From assembly GCF_000384315.1 (NCBI RefSeq), contig NZ_ARVW01000001.1:1249746-1313745 (forward strand): a stretch of 64,000 nt of DNA, given 5' to 3'. The position numbers were made by a program, and so were the translations under genes. Position 1 is the stretch's first letter. Each line of letters opens with the position of its first letter. Positions 16,669 through 25,814 of this stretch are shown in pieces. The notes under the pieces were generated by a model, which did not search any database, was not told the origin of the DNA, and saw nothing but the letters and a program-made list of their open reading frames with translations. The DNA comes from Amycolatopsis nigrescens CSC17Ta-90. Lineage in GTDB: Bacteria > Actinomycetota > Actinomycetes > Mycobacteriales > Pseudonocardiaceae.

Positions 16669-18135
16669 ATGCCTATGCGCCAAGCCTTCGCCGTCCTGTT
16701 CGCGGTGCCGCTGCTGCTGCTCACCGGCTGCGCGGAGCCGGACGAACCCGCCGAACCCGGCGTTTTGACCGTCGGCACAACGGAACCCGCGAGCCTGCTG
16801 CCCGCGGACCTGCGCGATGAGGCCGGCCGGATGGTGACCGGCGCGTTGTGGTCACCGCTGGTGGACTACCAACCGGCGACCGGCGAGGTCACGCCGCGGG
16901 CCGCGGAGTCGGTCACCAGCGAGGACCAGGTGACCTGGACGATTCGGCTGCGCGCCGGGCAGGCGTTCCACGACGGCTCGCCGGTGACCGCTTCGTCCTA
17001 TGTGCACACCTGGGACGCGGTCTCCGGTCAGCCGTGGGCCAGTTCCACGCTGCTTCGCAAGACTCTTCGGCCGAAGGAAATCACCGCCCCGGACGAGCAG
17101 ACCATCCGGCTGGTCCTGGACCGGCCGTTCGCCCAGGTGCCCGCCGTGCTCGCGGCCCCGGCGCTGTACCCGCTGCCCGCCTCGGTGCTCGAGTCCCGGG
17201 ACTGGGCGGGGTTCGCGGCGAACCCGGTGGGCAACGGGCCGTTCCGGATGGCGGAGCCGTGGCGTCCGGGCACCGGAGGGCGGCTGGTGCGGGTGGCCGA
17301 AGCGCCGGGCAAGGCCAGGGAGATCCGGCTGCGGATCACCGACCCCACCGGGCAGTACGACCGGGTGCGGGACGGTGGTCTGGACCTGGCCACCGCGGTG
17401 CCGGGTGAACGGCACGACGCCATGCATCAGGACTTCGCCGAGCGGCACGTGATGTGGCCGCTCCCGGAGGCGACCTATCTGGCCTTTCCCTCCGCCGACG
17501 GCCGGTTCCAGAACGCCACCGCCCGGTACGCGGTGTCCATGGCGGTGGACCGCGCGGCGCTGGAGGCCGGCCCGCTCGGGCGTCAGGTGGACCCGGCCCG
17601 GTCGATGCTGCCCCCGGCGGTGGCGCCCGGCGAGCGGTCCGGCACCTGCCGGCCGTGCACGCACGACGCGGCGGCGGCGAAGTCGCTGCTCGGCCAGGTG
17701 CCGTTCACCGGCCCGCTGACCGTGTTCCACGACCAGGGCCAGGAAGGGTGGGCCGGTGCGCTGGCCGGGCAGGTCCGGGACGCGCTCGGCATCGAGATCA
17801 CCGCGGCGCCGCGGCCGGCGGGCGGGCCCGCGCCGGGGCCGTTCACCGTGACGGTCCCGCTGACCGCGCCCGGCCCGCACGAGTTGCTCGCCACCGTGGC
17901 GGAAGCGGCGGGGTACTCCGATGCGGGTTTCGCCCAGCTGCTCGCCGGCGCCGACGCCGCGAAAGGCCAGGAGGAGAGCGCGCAGCGGTACCGGCTGGCG
18001 GAGAACCAGCTGCTGCGCGACCTGCCGGTGACGCCGCTGTGGTCGGGGCACGGGCACGCGGTCTGGTCTGGGCGGGTGCACGACGTCACCGCAACGCCGT
18101 TCCGGGGTGTGGAGCTGGCAGCGGTGTCTGTCTGA
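16669..18135 (+). CDS. ABC transporter solute-binding lipoprotein (family 5)
   Basis: This 488-residue protein has a lipoprotein signal (FAVPLLLLTGC, lipobox LLTGC) and the SBP_bac_5 fold. It begins with PGVLTVGTTEPASLLPADL and has the family-typical VTWTIRLRAGQAFHDGSPV. Such proteins deliver oligopeptides or related solutes to Dpp/Opp-type ABC transporters. No permease or ATPase gene lies nearby, so it is an orphan binding protein. A start at 16675 is also possible. Confidence 0.88.
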   Translation: MPMRQAFAVLFAVPLLLLTGCAEPDEPAEPGVLTVGTTEPASLLPADLRDEAGRMVTGALWSPLVDYQPATGEVTPRAAESVTSEDQVTWTIRLRAGQAFHDGSPVTASSYVHTWDAVSGQPWASSTLLRKTLRPKEITAPDEQTIRLVLDRPFAQVPAVLAAPALYPLPASVLESRDWAGFAANPVGNGPFRMAEPWRPGTGGRLVRVAEAPGKAREIRLRITDPTGQYDRVRDGGLDLATAVPGERHDAMHQDFAERHVMWPLPEATYLAFPSADGRFQNATARYAVSMAVDRAALEAGPLGRQVDPARSMLPPAVAPGERSGTCRPCTHDAAAAKSLLGQVPFTGPLTVFHDQGQEGWAGALAGQVRDALGIEITAAPRPAGGPAPGPFTVTVPLTAPGPHELLATVAEAAGYSDAGFAQLLAGADAAKGQEESAQRYRLAENQLLRDLPVTPLWSGHGHAVWSGRVHDVTATPFRGVELAAVSV

Positions 18136-18191
18136 AGCCTGCACCTCTCACGCCTAAGCTTCGCGCGACAGCTCGCGCGAGGAGAGTGCAC

Positions 18192-18728
18192 GTGATTGGC
18201 GAACGCATCCGGGACCTGCGGACGGTCCGGTCGATGACGGTGACCGAGCTGGCCAAGTCGGCCGAGGTCTCGGTCGGGCTGATCAGCCAGGTCGAGCGCG
18301 GGATCACCGACCCGAGCCTGGAAACGCTGCGGCGGATCGCCAGGGCGCTGGACACCCCGCTGTTCAGCCTGTTCCAGGAGGACTCCGGGGAGCGGGTCGC
18401 GGTGGTGCGCAAGAACGCCAGGGTGGCGGTGCGCTCCCCGAAGGGCGGGATCACCTACCACCGGCTGTCCTCGGGCAGCGGCAAGGTCGAGGTGCTGGAG
18501 GGCAGGCTGGAGCCGGGCGCGGCCTCGTCGCCGCAGCCGTGGAGCCATCCCTCGGACGAGTGCGTGGTGGTGCTGGCCGGGCGGATGGTGCTCGAGGTGG
18601 ACGGCGAGCGGCACGACCTCGGCCCCGGCGACAGCGCCAGCTTCGACTCCCGGCTGCCGCACCGCTACCGCAACGAGACGGCCAAACCGGCCAGGTTCCT
18701 GCTCTCGGTCACTCCACCGAGCTACTAG
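18192..18728 (+). CDS. XRE-cupin transcriptional regulator
   Basis: A 178-residue regulator. Residues 1-60 form an XRE helix-turn-helix (IRDLRTVRSMTVTELAKSAE, then VSVGLISQVERG), and residues about 105-175 form a cupin (HPSDECVVVLAGRMVLEVDG, then LPHRYRNE) that binds a small effector. GGAGAG precedes the GTG start. It ends with SVTPPSY and a TAG that lies inside the left inverted repeat of the phosphotransferase cassette, but family members usually end near this point, so the protein seems complete. Confidence 0.9.
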   Translation: MIGERIRDLRTVRSMTVTELAKSAEVSVGLISQVERGITDPSLETLRRIARALDTPLFSLFQEDSGERVAVVRKNARVAVRSPKGGITYHRLSSGSGKVEVLEGRLEPGAASSPQPWSHPSDECVVVLAGRMVLEVDGERHDLGPGDSASFDSRLPHRYRNETAKPARFLLSVTPPSY

Positions 18729-18745
18729 GGCCTGTCCTGTCGATC
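18725..18745 (+). repeat. Left terminal inverted repeat of the cassette
   Basis: The sequence begins ctagggcctgtcctg. It pairs with the reverse complement of 19567-19587 at 19 of 21 positions. It contains the TAG stop codon of the upstream XRE-cupin regulator. Confidence 0.65.
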
Positions 18746-18784
18746 ATGGGAGCCAGGTATCGGGCGGTATGAACCTCTGCGACG

Positions 18785-19540
18785 ATGTGGCCGGTGGGCT
18801 GGGAGGCACTCAAGCGGTGGGGTGATGACGTCGTTCGCGTCGAACCGCTGACTGGCGGAGTTGGCGTCAACGAGGTGTGGAGCGTGCGCGTCAACGGGCA
18901 CCTCGCAGTCGGTCGTCTCGGCCAACGCAGTGACGCTGATCTCGCGTGGGAGACCGACCTGCTGCGACACCTCGACCGTGCAGGGATGCCGGTGCCGGTG
19001 CCGATCCCGACCATGGACGGCCGGCACTTCGCCGACGGTCTGGTGCTGATGACCTACGTGGAGGGCGGACCGCCCGAGACCGAAGCCGACTGGCGTCGCG
19101 TCGCCGAGACACTCCGCCGGTTGCATCGGTTCACGCACGGCTGGCCCCAACGCCCGGGCTGGCGATCGTCGACCGACCTCCTGCACGCCGAGACCGGAAC
19201 GAAGGTCGACCTCGGCGCGATGCCGCCAGAGGGCGTCGTTCGATGCCGAGCGGCGTGGGCGCGAGTCACCGGTCGCACCACGTGCGTCGTCCACGGTGAC
19301 CCCAACCCGCGCAACATCCGCATGACCGCGGATCGCGTCGCGATGATCGACTGGGACGAGTCGCACGTCGACATCGCCGACCTCGACCTGGCGCTACCGC
19401 ACAACGCCGCCGGTCTCAACGACGAGGCGTACGACAGCGCCGCGCAAGCGCGGGCCGCCTGGGAAGCCGCCGTGTGCTGGGACCCCAGCGGGACCGACCA
19501 GTTCGCAGTCAAGCGGCTCGCCGAAGTTCGGGCGGTCTGA
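18785..19540 (+). CDS. Aminoglycoside phosphotransferase-like kinase
   Basis: The 251-residue protein has the APH/choline-kinase catalytic loop VVHGDPNPRNIR (His170-Gly-Asp172) and the metal-binding IDWDES (Asp189 region). ADLAWETDLLRHL precedes the hinge, as in APH (PF01636) proteins. Such kinases phosphorylate aminoglycosides, homoserine, choline or other small molecules, so resistance cannot be claimed. The gene is the only cargo between two 21-bp inverted repeats, indicating acquisition by transposition. Its C terminus runs close to the right end of the cassette. Confidence 0.8.
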   Translation: MWPVGWEALKRWGDDVVRVEPLTGGVGVNEVWSVRVNGHLAVGRLGQRSDADLAWETDLLRHLDRAGMPVPVPIPTMDGRHFADGLVLMTYVEGGPPETEADWRRVAETLRRLHRFTHGWPQRPGWRSSTDLLHAETGTKVDLGAMPPEGVVRCRAAWARVTGRTTCVVHGDPNPRNIRMTADRVAMIDWDESHVDIADLDLALPHNAAGLNDEAYDSAAQARAAWEAAVCWDPSGTDQFAVKRLAEVRAV

Positions 19541-19566
19541 GCAGCAGCGAACGAACGCCGCCTAAA

Positions 19567-19587
19567 GATCGCCAGGACACGCCCTAG
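19567..19587 (-). repeat. Right terminal inverted repeat of the cassette
   Basis: The sequence gatcgccaggacacgccc plus tag is the inverted counterpart of the left repeat with two mismatches. It marks the point at which the decayed DUF222/HNH gene stops being recognisable. Confidence 0.65.
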
Positions 19588-20543
19588 AAAGGAGCTGGAC
19601 GAACCGCTAGGTGGTGTGTGGCCTTCGCCAGAGTGGCAGCATTCGCGGTCGCGGGTGCGGGTGAAGCGGTCGAGGGCTGCGGGTGGCCGGTAGTGGTTGT
19701 GGCCGGCATCCATGGGGAAGACTCGTGACCGGCTTGGTCACGATCCGGTGTTAGGTCGCGTCCAGGTTGTCGCCGATTTCCTTGGCCGGTCGGGCGGGGA
19801 TGGGGCCGGTGCCGGCGGGTTCGGCGGGGTTGTCGTTCAACCTGGCCAGGGTGGCGAAGTCGGCATAGTGGGTACACACCGGCCTTCGGGTTACGCGATG
19901 TGCCGCGTTCGCGGAGGCACCGGTCGGCGAGCACGTCGGCCCGAAGCTGGTCCAGTGTGCGAGGTTCGCCCTTGACCTTGAGGGTGCGTGCTTCACGATC
20001 GGTACGGGCATAGATCGCGGTGCCGACTTCCACCGGCACATCGACAATCAGGGTGGACATGCCTTTGCCTTGGTGCACCAGTTCAACTTTCCGGCCCAGG
20101 CGGCGGCGCCGGGTCCGGGCGGCGTATCCATTCGGGTCGATTCGGGCGACCGCGCGGTTCACGGCTCGCCGTAGTCCGGAGGGGTTTTTGCCCGCCAGCC
20201 GGTCGCCCATCACGGCGTCGACTTCACGCGCCTTCTCATCGGACAACACCGCCGTGGCATCAGAGATCTTCGAGGCTTTGTACGAGTCGATGACCCCGGA
20301 TTCCATGGCCTGCAACGTGTTCGGCAACCGAGTCGCCAACGCCCCGGCCAACGCGATCTGCTTACCGGCCATGTTCTCCGTCACCGCCAGCCCCAGCGCC
20401 AACTTCGCCGGCACCCCTCTGGTTCTTTCTTCAATCTCATTCAACCGCGCTATCAACCGGAGCTGTGCCGCCTCCAACCGGCACTTCTGCTCCTGAATAA
20501 CCTGAATGTCCTTCAACAACTCACAAGCCTTGTCAGTGTCCAT
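19588..20543 (-). pseudogene. Truncated 13E12/DUF222 HNH endonuclease gene
   Basis: The first 220 or so codons from the ATG at 20543 encode a good DUF222 domain (for example LALGLAVTENMAGKQIALAG and ALATRLPNTLQAMESGVIDS). The frame then shifts near 19870; ADFATLARLNDNPAEPAGTG in the next frame is the continuation. A TAA at 19751-19753 interrupts it, and the pre-HNH segment DAGHNHYRPPAALDRFTRTR appears in the third frame before being cut off at the cassette end (19587). The HNH nuclease part is missing. The family (13E12 repeat) is common and often degenerate in actinobacterial genomes. No function is expected. Confidence 0.85.
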
Positions 20544-20703
20544 ACCCACAACCCTATCGGCGACCCCCGACAAAACCGGGCACCCGAGCCCGCCCGCGAG
20601 GAAGGCGGGCCCGAAACCCAACCACTCGAAGCTTGACTAAGCCCCCACCCCACTTTAGCGTGACTGAAAGAGATTCAGCCGTACTAGAGCAAGGCGGTGC
20701 CGG

Positions 20704-21846
20704 TTGGCCACTCCGAAACTGACCGCCGCCCAGTTCCGGGACTGCTTCCCGCCCCTGTCCGACTCCGTCCACCTGGCCAGCTGCAGCCAGGGGGCGCTTT
20801 CCGGTGAGCTGACCGCGGCGCTGGCCGAGCTGACCCACGACCTGCGCCGGCACGGCGCGCCGTGGCAGCGCTGGATGGCCGAGGTGGAGCGGGCAAGGCA
20901 GGGCGTCGCCGAGCTGATCAACGCGTCTCCCGCAGAGATCGCCGTGGTGTCCTGCGCTTCGGAGGGCGCCTACCAGGTGGCGTCGACACTCGACTGGTCC
21001 GAGCGGCCGCGGGTGGTCACCACGGACATGGAGTTCCCGTCCATCGGCCACGTCTGGCTCGGCCAGTCCGCCCGCGGCGCGGAGCCGGTGCACCTTCCCG
21101 AGACCGGCGCCGGGGTGGACGCCGAAGACCTGCTCGGCGCCATCGACGAGCGGACCGCGCTGGTGTCGGTGCCGATCGCGTCCTACCGCAACGGGGCGCG
21201 GCTGCCGGTGCGGGAAGCGGTGGCGCGGGCGCGGCGGCTCGGCGCCCGCAGCTTCGTGGACGCGTACCAGGCGGCCGGGGTGCTCCCGGTGGACGTGCGC
21301 GAGCTGGGCTGCGACTACCTGGTCACCGGCGCGCTGAAGTACCTGCTCGGCCTGCCCGGAATCGCCTTCCTGTACGTCAGGTCCGGCCTCACCGACCAGG
21401 TGCCGCCACAGCTGACCGGCTGGTTCGGCCGCCGCGACCCGTTCGCCTTCGACCCGAGGCGGCTCGACTTCCCCGCCGAGGCGCGCAGGTTCGAGACCGG
21501 CACCCCGGCGATCCCGGCGGCCTACGCCGCGAACGCCGGCCTGCGCTTACTGTCCAGAGTGGACATACGACGGGTGGAACGGCACGTGGACGAGCTGGCG
21601 GTGGAGCTGACCGGGCGGCTGCGGGAGGCGGGCGAGCGGGTATGGGCGCCCGCCGGGCCCACGCTCGGGCCCCAGGTCGCGCTGGCCGACGACGACCCGA
21701 ACCGGCTGGCGGACTTCCTCGCCGACCGCCGCGTGTTCGCCGCCGCCCGCGGCCAGGTGCTGCGCTTTTCCTTCCACTACTACAACAACTCCGCCGACAT
21801 CGACGCGCTCTGCACCGCGCTCGCCGACTACCGGTCCTTACGCTGA
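20704..21846 (+). CDS. Class V aminotransferase family PLP enzyme
   Basis: The 380-residue protein has the class V aminotransferase/cysteine desulfurase fold. INASPAEIAVVSCASEGAYQ and RSFVDAYQAAGVLPVDV are followed by CDYLVTGALKYLLGLPGIAF, in which the lysine is the likely PLP Schiff-base residue. It starts with TTG at 20704. The reaction could be transamination, desulfuration or a kynureninase-like cleavage. It is convergent with an amino-acid permease (19-bp overlap of the 3' ends), and with the genes to 27521 may belong to an amino-acid degradation set. Confidence 0.85.
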   Translation: MATPKLTAAQFRDCFPPLSDSVHLASCSQGALSGELTAALAELTHDLRRHGAPWQRWMAEVERARQGVAELINASPAEIAVVSCASEGAYQVASTLDWSERPRVVTTDMEFPSIGHVWLGQSARGAEPVHLPETGAGVDAEDLLGAIDERTALVSVPIASYRNGARLPVREAVARARRLGARSFVDAYQAAGVLPVDVRELGCDYLVTGALKYLLGLPGIAFLYVRSGLTDQVPPQLTGWFGRRDPFAFDPRRLDFPAEARRFETGTPAIPAAYAANAGLRLLSRVDIRRVERHVDELAVELTGRLREAGERVWAPAGPTLGPQVALADDDPNRLADFLADRRVFAAARGQVLRFSFHYYNNSADIDALCTALADYRSLR

Positions 21847-23234
21847 CGACGCCGGGAGACGAAGTGGTAGGCGACCACGAGCACCGCGAAGTACGGCAGT
21901 CCGGCCATCCACGCGGTGTCCAGCCCGTCCACGAAGACGGTGGACACCAGGATGGCGGCCAGGAACAGCGCGGCCAGCATCGAGGTCCACGGCGCACCCC
22001 ACAGCCGCACCCGCCCCACCGGCAGCCCGGCCGCCTTCCTGGTGCGGCGGAACGCCCAGTGCGTGACGAGGATCAGGATCCAGACCACCAGTGCGCCGAA
22101 CACCGACACCCCGAACAGCGCCAGGTAGGCGGCGTTCTGCTGGCGCACCGAAAGCACCGCGGCCAGCGCCAGTCCGGCCGCGGACAGCAGCAGCGCGTTG
22201 CGCGGCACGCCCGAACCGCTGAGCCTGCCGAGCCACTTCGGCGCGTAGCCGTCCGCGGAAAGCGAGTGCAGCATCCGCGTGACCAGGTACATGTTCGTGT
22301 TGGCGCTGGACAGCGCGGCGGTCACCACCACGAAGTTGAGCACGGTCGCGGCCGCCGGGATACCGGCCCCGGCGAACACCTTCACGAACGGGCTCGCGGT
22401 GATCCCGCCGCCGGCCGCGATCTCGGGCCACGGCACCACGGTCAGCACCACCGCGATGGCCAGCACGTAGAACAGGGTAAGCCGGAGCACCATCCGGCGG
22501 GCCGCCTTCGGGATGTCCCGCACCGGGTTCTCCGACTCCGCCGCGGTCACCGCGACCACCTCCGTGCCGAGGTAGCTGAACAGCACGAACACCATGGCCA
22601 GGAACAGCCCGGACAGCCCGTTCGGCAGGAAGCCACCGTGCGCGGTCAGGTTGGCCAGCCCGGTGGCCGGCGCTTCCGGCAGCCCGACCGTGATCAGCAC
22701 CAGGCCGAGCAGCACGAACACCACGATCGCGACGACCTTGATCATCGCCAGCCAGTACTCCATGGTGCCGAACAGCCGCACCACCGCCGCGTTCGCGCCG
22801 AGCACCACCAGGGAGAACACCACCACCGGCAGCCACAGCGGCAGGTCCGGCCACCAGAACTGCACGTAGATCCCGGCCGCGACCACCTCGCCGCCGATCG
22901 CGATGATCTGGATCGAGCCGTAGGTCCAGCGCTGCACGAACCCGGCCAGCGGGCCGAGATAGCGCTGCGCGATGGCACCGAAGGAACCGGCCTCCGGATG
23001 CACCACCACCATCTCGGCCAGCGCCCAGGCGAGCACGAACGCGGCCAGCGCGCAGGCGACGTAGGCCAGGATGGTGGCCGGGCCTGCCTGGGAGATGGCC
23101 AGCCCGGAGCCGAGGAACAGCCCGGTGCCGATCGCGCCGCCGAGCCCGATCATGGACAGCTGCCGTCCGGTCAGCAGCCGGCGCAGGCCGGTCGTCCGCG
23201 CAGGTCCGACCTCGGTAGTGTCCTCAGTGGACAT
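21828..23234 (-). CDS. Amino acid permease (APC family)
   Basis: The 468-residue protein has 12 predicted membrane helices and the amino acid/polyamine/organocation signature near the start: LSMIGLGGAIGTGLFLGSGL. The motifs FLAMVFVLFSYLGTEVVAVT and AAESENPVRDIPKA are typical of the GABA/aromatic amino-acid permease (AAT) group. It imports an amino acid by proton symport. GGGAGAG precedes the ATG at 23234. It is divergent from the cyclase-family gene, suggesting a shared regulatory region. Confidence 0.92.
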   Translation of the reverse strand: MSTEDTTEVGPARTTGLRRLLTGRQLSMIGLGGAIGTGLFLGSGLAISQAGPATILAYVACALAAFVLAWALAEMVVVHPEAGSFGAIAQRYLGPLAGFVQRWTYGSIQIIAIGGEVVAAGIYVQFWWPDLPLWLPVVVFSLVVLGANAAVVRLFGTMEYWLAMIKVVAIVVFVLLGLVLITVGLPEAPATGLANLTAHGGFLPNGLSGLFLAMVFVLFSYLGTEVVAVTAAESENPVRDIPKAARRMVLRLTLFYVLAIAVVLTVVPWPEIAAGGGITASPFVKVFAGAGIPAAATVLNFVVVTAALSSANTNMYLVTRMLHSLSADGYAPKWLGRLSGSGVPRNALLLSAAGLALAAVLSVRQQNAAYLALFGVSVFGALVVWILILVTHWAFRRTRKAAGLPVGRVRLWGAPWTSMLAALFLAAILVSTVFVDGLDTAWMAGLPYFAVLVVAYHFVSRRRQRKDR

Positions 23235-23383
23235 CAAGCTCTCTCCCCGTCGAGCCGGTCACCCGATCGGCGCTGGCTCCGCCGAAACCGGCCTGTTTCA
23301 CTTGCCCTAAAAGATTTGAGGCAGTCTGCGACCATGGCCCGCGACTGTCAATGTCTTCGGGAGCGCCACCAGGAGGGTTGTTC

Positions 23384-24145
23384 ATGCCCGTGCTGACCGA
23401 TCTGCTCGCCGCGCTCGGCGCTGGACGGGTCGAGGTCGTCGACCTGACCTCGCCGTTGAGCCAGGACACCCCGGTGCTGCAGCTGCCGGCGCCGTTCGCG
23501 AACACGATCTCGTTCCGGCTGGAGGAGCTCAGCCACTACGACGACCGGGGCCCCGCCTGGTACTGGAACGACATCCACACCGGTGAGCACACCGGCACCC
23601 ACTTCGACGCGCCGGTGCACTGGGTGACCGGCCGCGAGGGTGAGGACGTCGCGCAGGTGGCGCCCGGCAAGCTGATCGCACCCGCCGTGGTGCTCGACTT
23701 CGCCGACATCGCCGACGGCGATCCGGACTTCCTGCTCGGCGTGGAGCACGTGCGGGCCTGGGAGTCCGAGCACGGGCCGCTGCCGGACGGCGGCTGGCTG
23801 CTCTACCGCACCGGCTGGGACGCACACGCCGCAAGTCAGGACGAGTTCCTCAACGATGGGCACAGTCCCGGCATTTCGGTCGAATGCGCCCGCTGGCTGG
23901 CCGAAGAGACTTCGATCCTCGGGCTCGGAGTGGAGACGGTCGGCACCGACGCCGGTGCCGCGCCGGGGTTCGAACCGCCGTTCCCCTGCCATTCCTTCCT
24001 GCTCGGCGCCGGGAAGTACGGGCTGACCCAGCTGCGGAACCTGGCCGCGCTGCCGCCGACCGGGGTGCTGCTGGTCGCCACCCCGCTGCCGATCGTCGGC
24101 GGCTCCGGCAGCCCGGCCCGCGTGCTCGCGCTGGTGGAGCGGTGA
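23384..24145 (+). CDS. Cyclase family metal-dependent hydrolase (kynurenine formamidase-like)
   Basis: A 253-residue protein of the PF04199 cyclase family. HTGTHFDAPVHW (residues 69-80) is the HxGTHxDxPxH metal-binding motif used by KynB-type formamidases, isatin hydrolase and related enzymes. AGGAGGG precedes the ATG at 23384. Its stop overlaps the GTG of the ThDP enzyme gene (GTGA), so the two are coupled. It probably opens a ring or hydrolyses an amide or lactone in a catabolic pathway. Confidence 0.85.
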   Translation: MPVLTDLLAALGAGRVEVVDLTSPLSQDTPVLQLPAPFANTISFRLEELSHYDDRGPAWYWNDIHTGEHTGTHFDAPVHWVTGREGEDVAQVAPGKLIAPAVVLDFADIADGDPDFLLGVEHVRAWESEHGPLPDGGWLLYRTGWDAHAASQDEFLNDGHSPGISVECARWLAEETSILGLGVETVGTDAGAAPGFEPPFPCHSFLLGAGKYGLTQLRNLAALPPTGVLLVATPLPIVGGSGSPARVLALVER

Positions 24146-25791
24146 GCACCGGCACGGTCGCCGAGCTCGTCGGTCGCACGCTGACCGGGCTCGGCGTGCG
24201 CCAGGTGTTCGGCGTGGTGGGCAGCGGCAACTTCCACTTCACCAACGCGCTGGTGGCCGGCGGCGCGCGGTTCGTGGCGGCAAGGCACGAATGCGGCGCC
24301 GCCACCATGGCCGACGCCTTCGCCAGGACCAGCGACCAGGTCGGCGTGCTTTCGGTGCACCAGGGACCCGGCCTGACCAACGCGATGACCGGGATCGCCG
24401 AAGCCGCGAAGAGCCGCACCCCGTTGCTCGTGCTGAGCGCGGAAGTGACCTCGCCGCTCTCGAACTTCGCGGTGGACCAGGAGGCACTGGCCACCGCGGT
24501 CGGCGCGGTCGCCGAGCGGGTGCACTCCGCGGCGACGGCGGAAAGGGATCTGCGGCAGGCGTTCCGGCGGGCCGGCCGCGAACGTCGCACGGTGCTGCTC
24601 AACCTGCCGCTGGACGTGCTGGCCGCACCCGCCGAGCCGGCGGGTACCCCGGTGCGCGCAGAGCCGCCCCGGCAGCCGCTGGCGCCCGAGTCCCGCACCG
24701 AGCTGGCGGAGCTGATCGCTTCCGCGGAACGGCCGGTGTTCATCGCCGGGCGCGGCGCACGGGGAGCCCGCAGCGAACTCGAACGGCTCGCGGACGACTG
24801 CGGCGCGCTGCTCGCCACCTCCGCCGTCGCGAACGGCCTGTTCCGGGGAAACCCTTGGGCGCTGGGCATTTCCGGCGGTTTCGCGACACCACTGGCGGTG
24901 CAGCTGATCGCCGGCGCGGACCTGGTGATCGGCTGGGGCTGCGCGCTGAACAACTGGACCACCCGGCACGGCGCGCTGATCGGCGAGTCGGCCGCGCTGG
25001 TGCAGGTGGACCTCGAACCGGACGCCATCGGTGCGCATCGCCCGGTCACGCTCGGCGTGGTCGGCGACGTGGCGGAGACCGCGTCGGCGATGTCCACGGC
25101 GGTGTCCACGGCATTGGACGGCCGCACCCTGACCGGCTACCGCGACGAGAAGCTGGCCGCCCGGATCGCCGGTGAGGGCCGCTGGCCGTTGCTGCCGTTC
25201 ACCGAAGAGTCCGGCCCCGGCACGATCGACCCGCGCACCCTGTCCGCCGCGCTGGACGAGCTGCTGCCCGCCGAGCGGGTCCTCGCGGTGGACTCCGGCA
25301 ACTTCATGGGCTACCCGAGCGGCTACCTCGCGGTGCCGGACGAGCGCGGGTTCTGCTTCACCCAGGCGTTCCAGTCGATCGGACTCGGCCTTGCCACCGC
25401 GGTCGGCGCGGCGCTGGCCCAGCCGGACCGGCTGCCGGTGGCGGCGCTCGGTGACGGGGGCGCGCTGATGAGCGTGGCCGAGCTGGAGACGGTGGCGCGG
25501 CTCGGGTTGCCGATGGTGATCGTGGTGTACAACGACGCGGGCTACGGCGCCGAAGTGCACCATTTCGGCCCGGCCGGGCACGCGCTGGACACCGTGCGCT
25601 TCCCCGACACCGATTTCGCCGCCATCGCGAAGGGATTCGGCTGCGCCGGGCTGACCGTGCGAACCCGCGCGGACCTGGCCGGGCTGACTGAATGGCTGGC
25701 CGGCCCCAGGGACCGGCCGCTGCTGATCGACGCCAAGGTGGACGGCCGACGGCCATCCTGGTGGCTCGAAGATGCGTTTCGCGGGCACTAA
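24142..25791 (+). CDS. Thiamine diphosphate-dependent enzyme
   Basis: The 549-residue protein has the three ThDP-enzyme domains. The N-terminal pyrimidine-binding domain has the conserved catalytic glutamate in ARHECGAATMADAFAR (Glu50); a central domain follows; the C-terminal domain has GDGGALMS (437 onward) with MVIVVYNDAGYG completing the GDG-N cofactor motif. Relatives include acetolactate synthase, benzoylformate decarboxylase and other 2-keto acid decarboxylases or lyases; I cannot choose between them. The GTG start overlaps the preceding stop by GTGA. Confidence 0.9.
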   Translation: MSTGTVAELVGRTLTGLGVRQVFGVVGSGNFHFTNALVAGGARFVAARHECGAATMADAFARTSDQVGVLSVHQGPGLTNAMTGIAEAAKSRTPLLVLSAEVTSPLSNFAVDQEALATAVGAVAERVHSAATAERDLRQAFRRAGRERRTVLLNLPLDVLAAPAEPAGTPVRAEPPRQPLAPESRTELAELIASAERPVFIAGRGARGARSELERLADDCGALLATSAVANGLFRGNPWALGISGGFATPLAVQLIAGADLVIGWGCALNNWTTRHGALIGESAALVQVDLEPDAIGAHRPVTLGVVGDVAETASAMSTAVSTALDGRTLTGYRDEKLAARIAGEGRWPLLPFTEESGPGTIDPRTLSAALDELLPAERVLAVDSGNFMGYPSGYLAVPDERGFCFTQAFQSIGLGLATAVGAALAQPDRLPVAALGDGGALMSVAELETVARLGLPMVIVVYNDAGYGAEVHHFGPAGHALDTVRFPDTDFAAIAKGFGCAGLTVRTRADLAGLTEWLAGPRDRPLLIDAKVDGRRPSWWLEDAFRGH

Positions 25792-25814
25792 GGACGACCG
25801 TTGAGGAGGACCGG

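Larger units (their letters stand above)
18725..19587. mobile_element. Cassette with phosphotransferase gene between 21-bp inverted repeats
   Basis: The left end 18725-18745 and the right end 19567-19587 are inverted repeats of 21 bp with two mismatches (ctagggcctgtcctgtcgat on the left). Both ends begin with CTAG, which could be a 4-bp target duplication of the IS5 type. No transposase lies inside; the only gene is an APH-like kinase. This is the structure of a mobile insertion cassette that a related IS transposase could move in trans. The right end cuts into a 13E12-type gene and the left end touches the stop codon of the XRE-cupin gene. Confidence 0.65.

Noticed and set aside
23836..25788. 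Very long antisense open frame opposite the cyclase and ThDP genes
   Set aside because: It is a by-product of high third-position GC on the plus strand; the plus-strand proteins have clear families and coupled starts.
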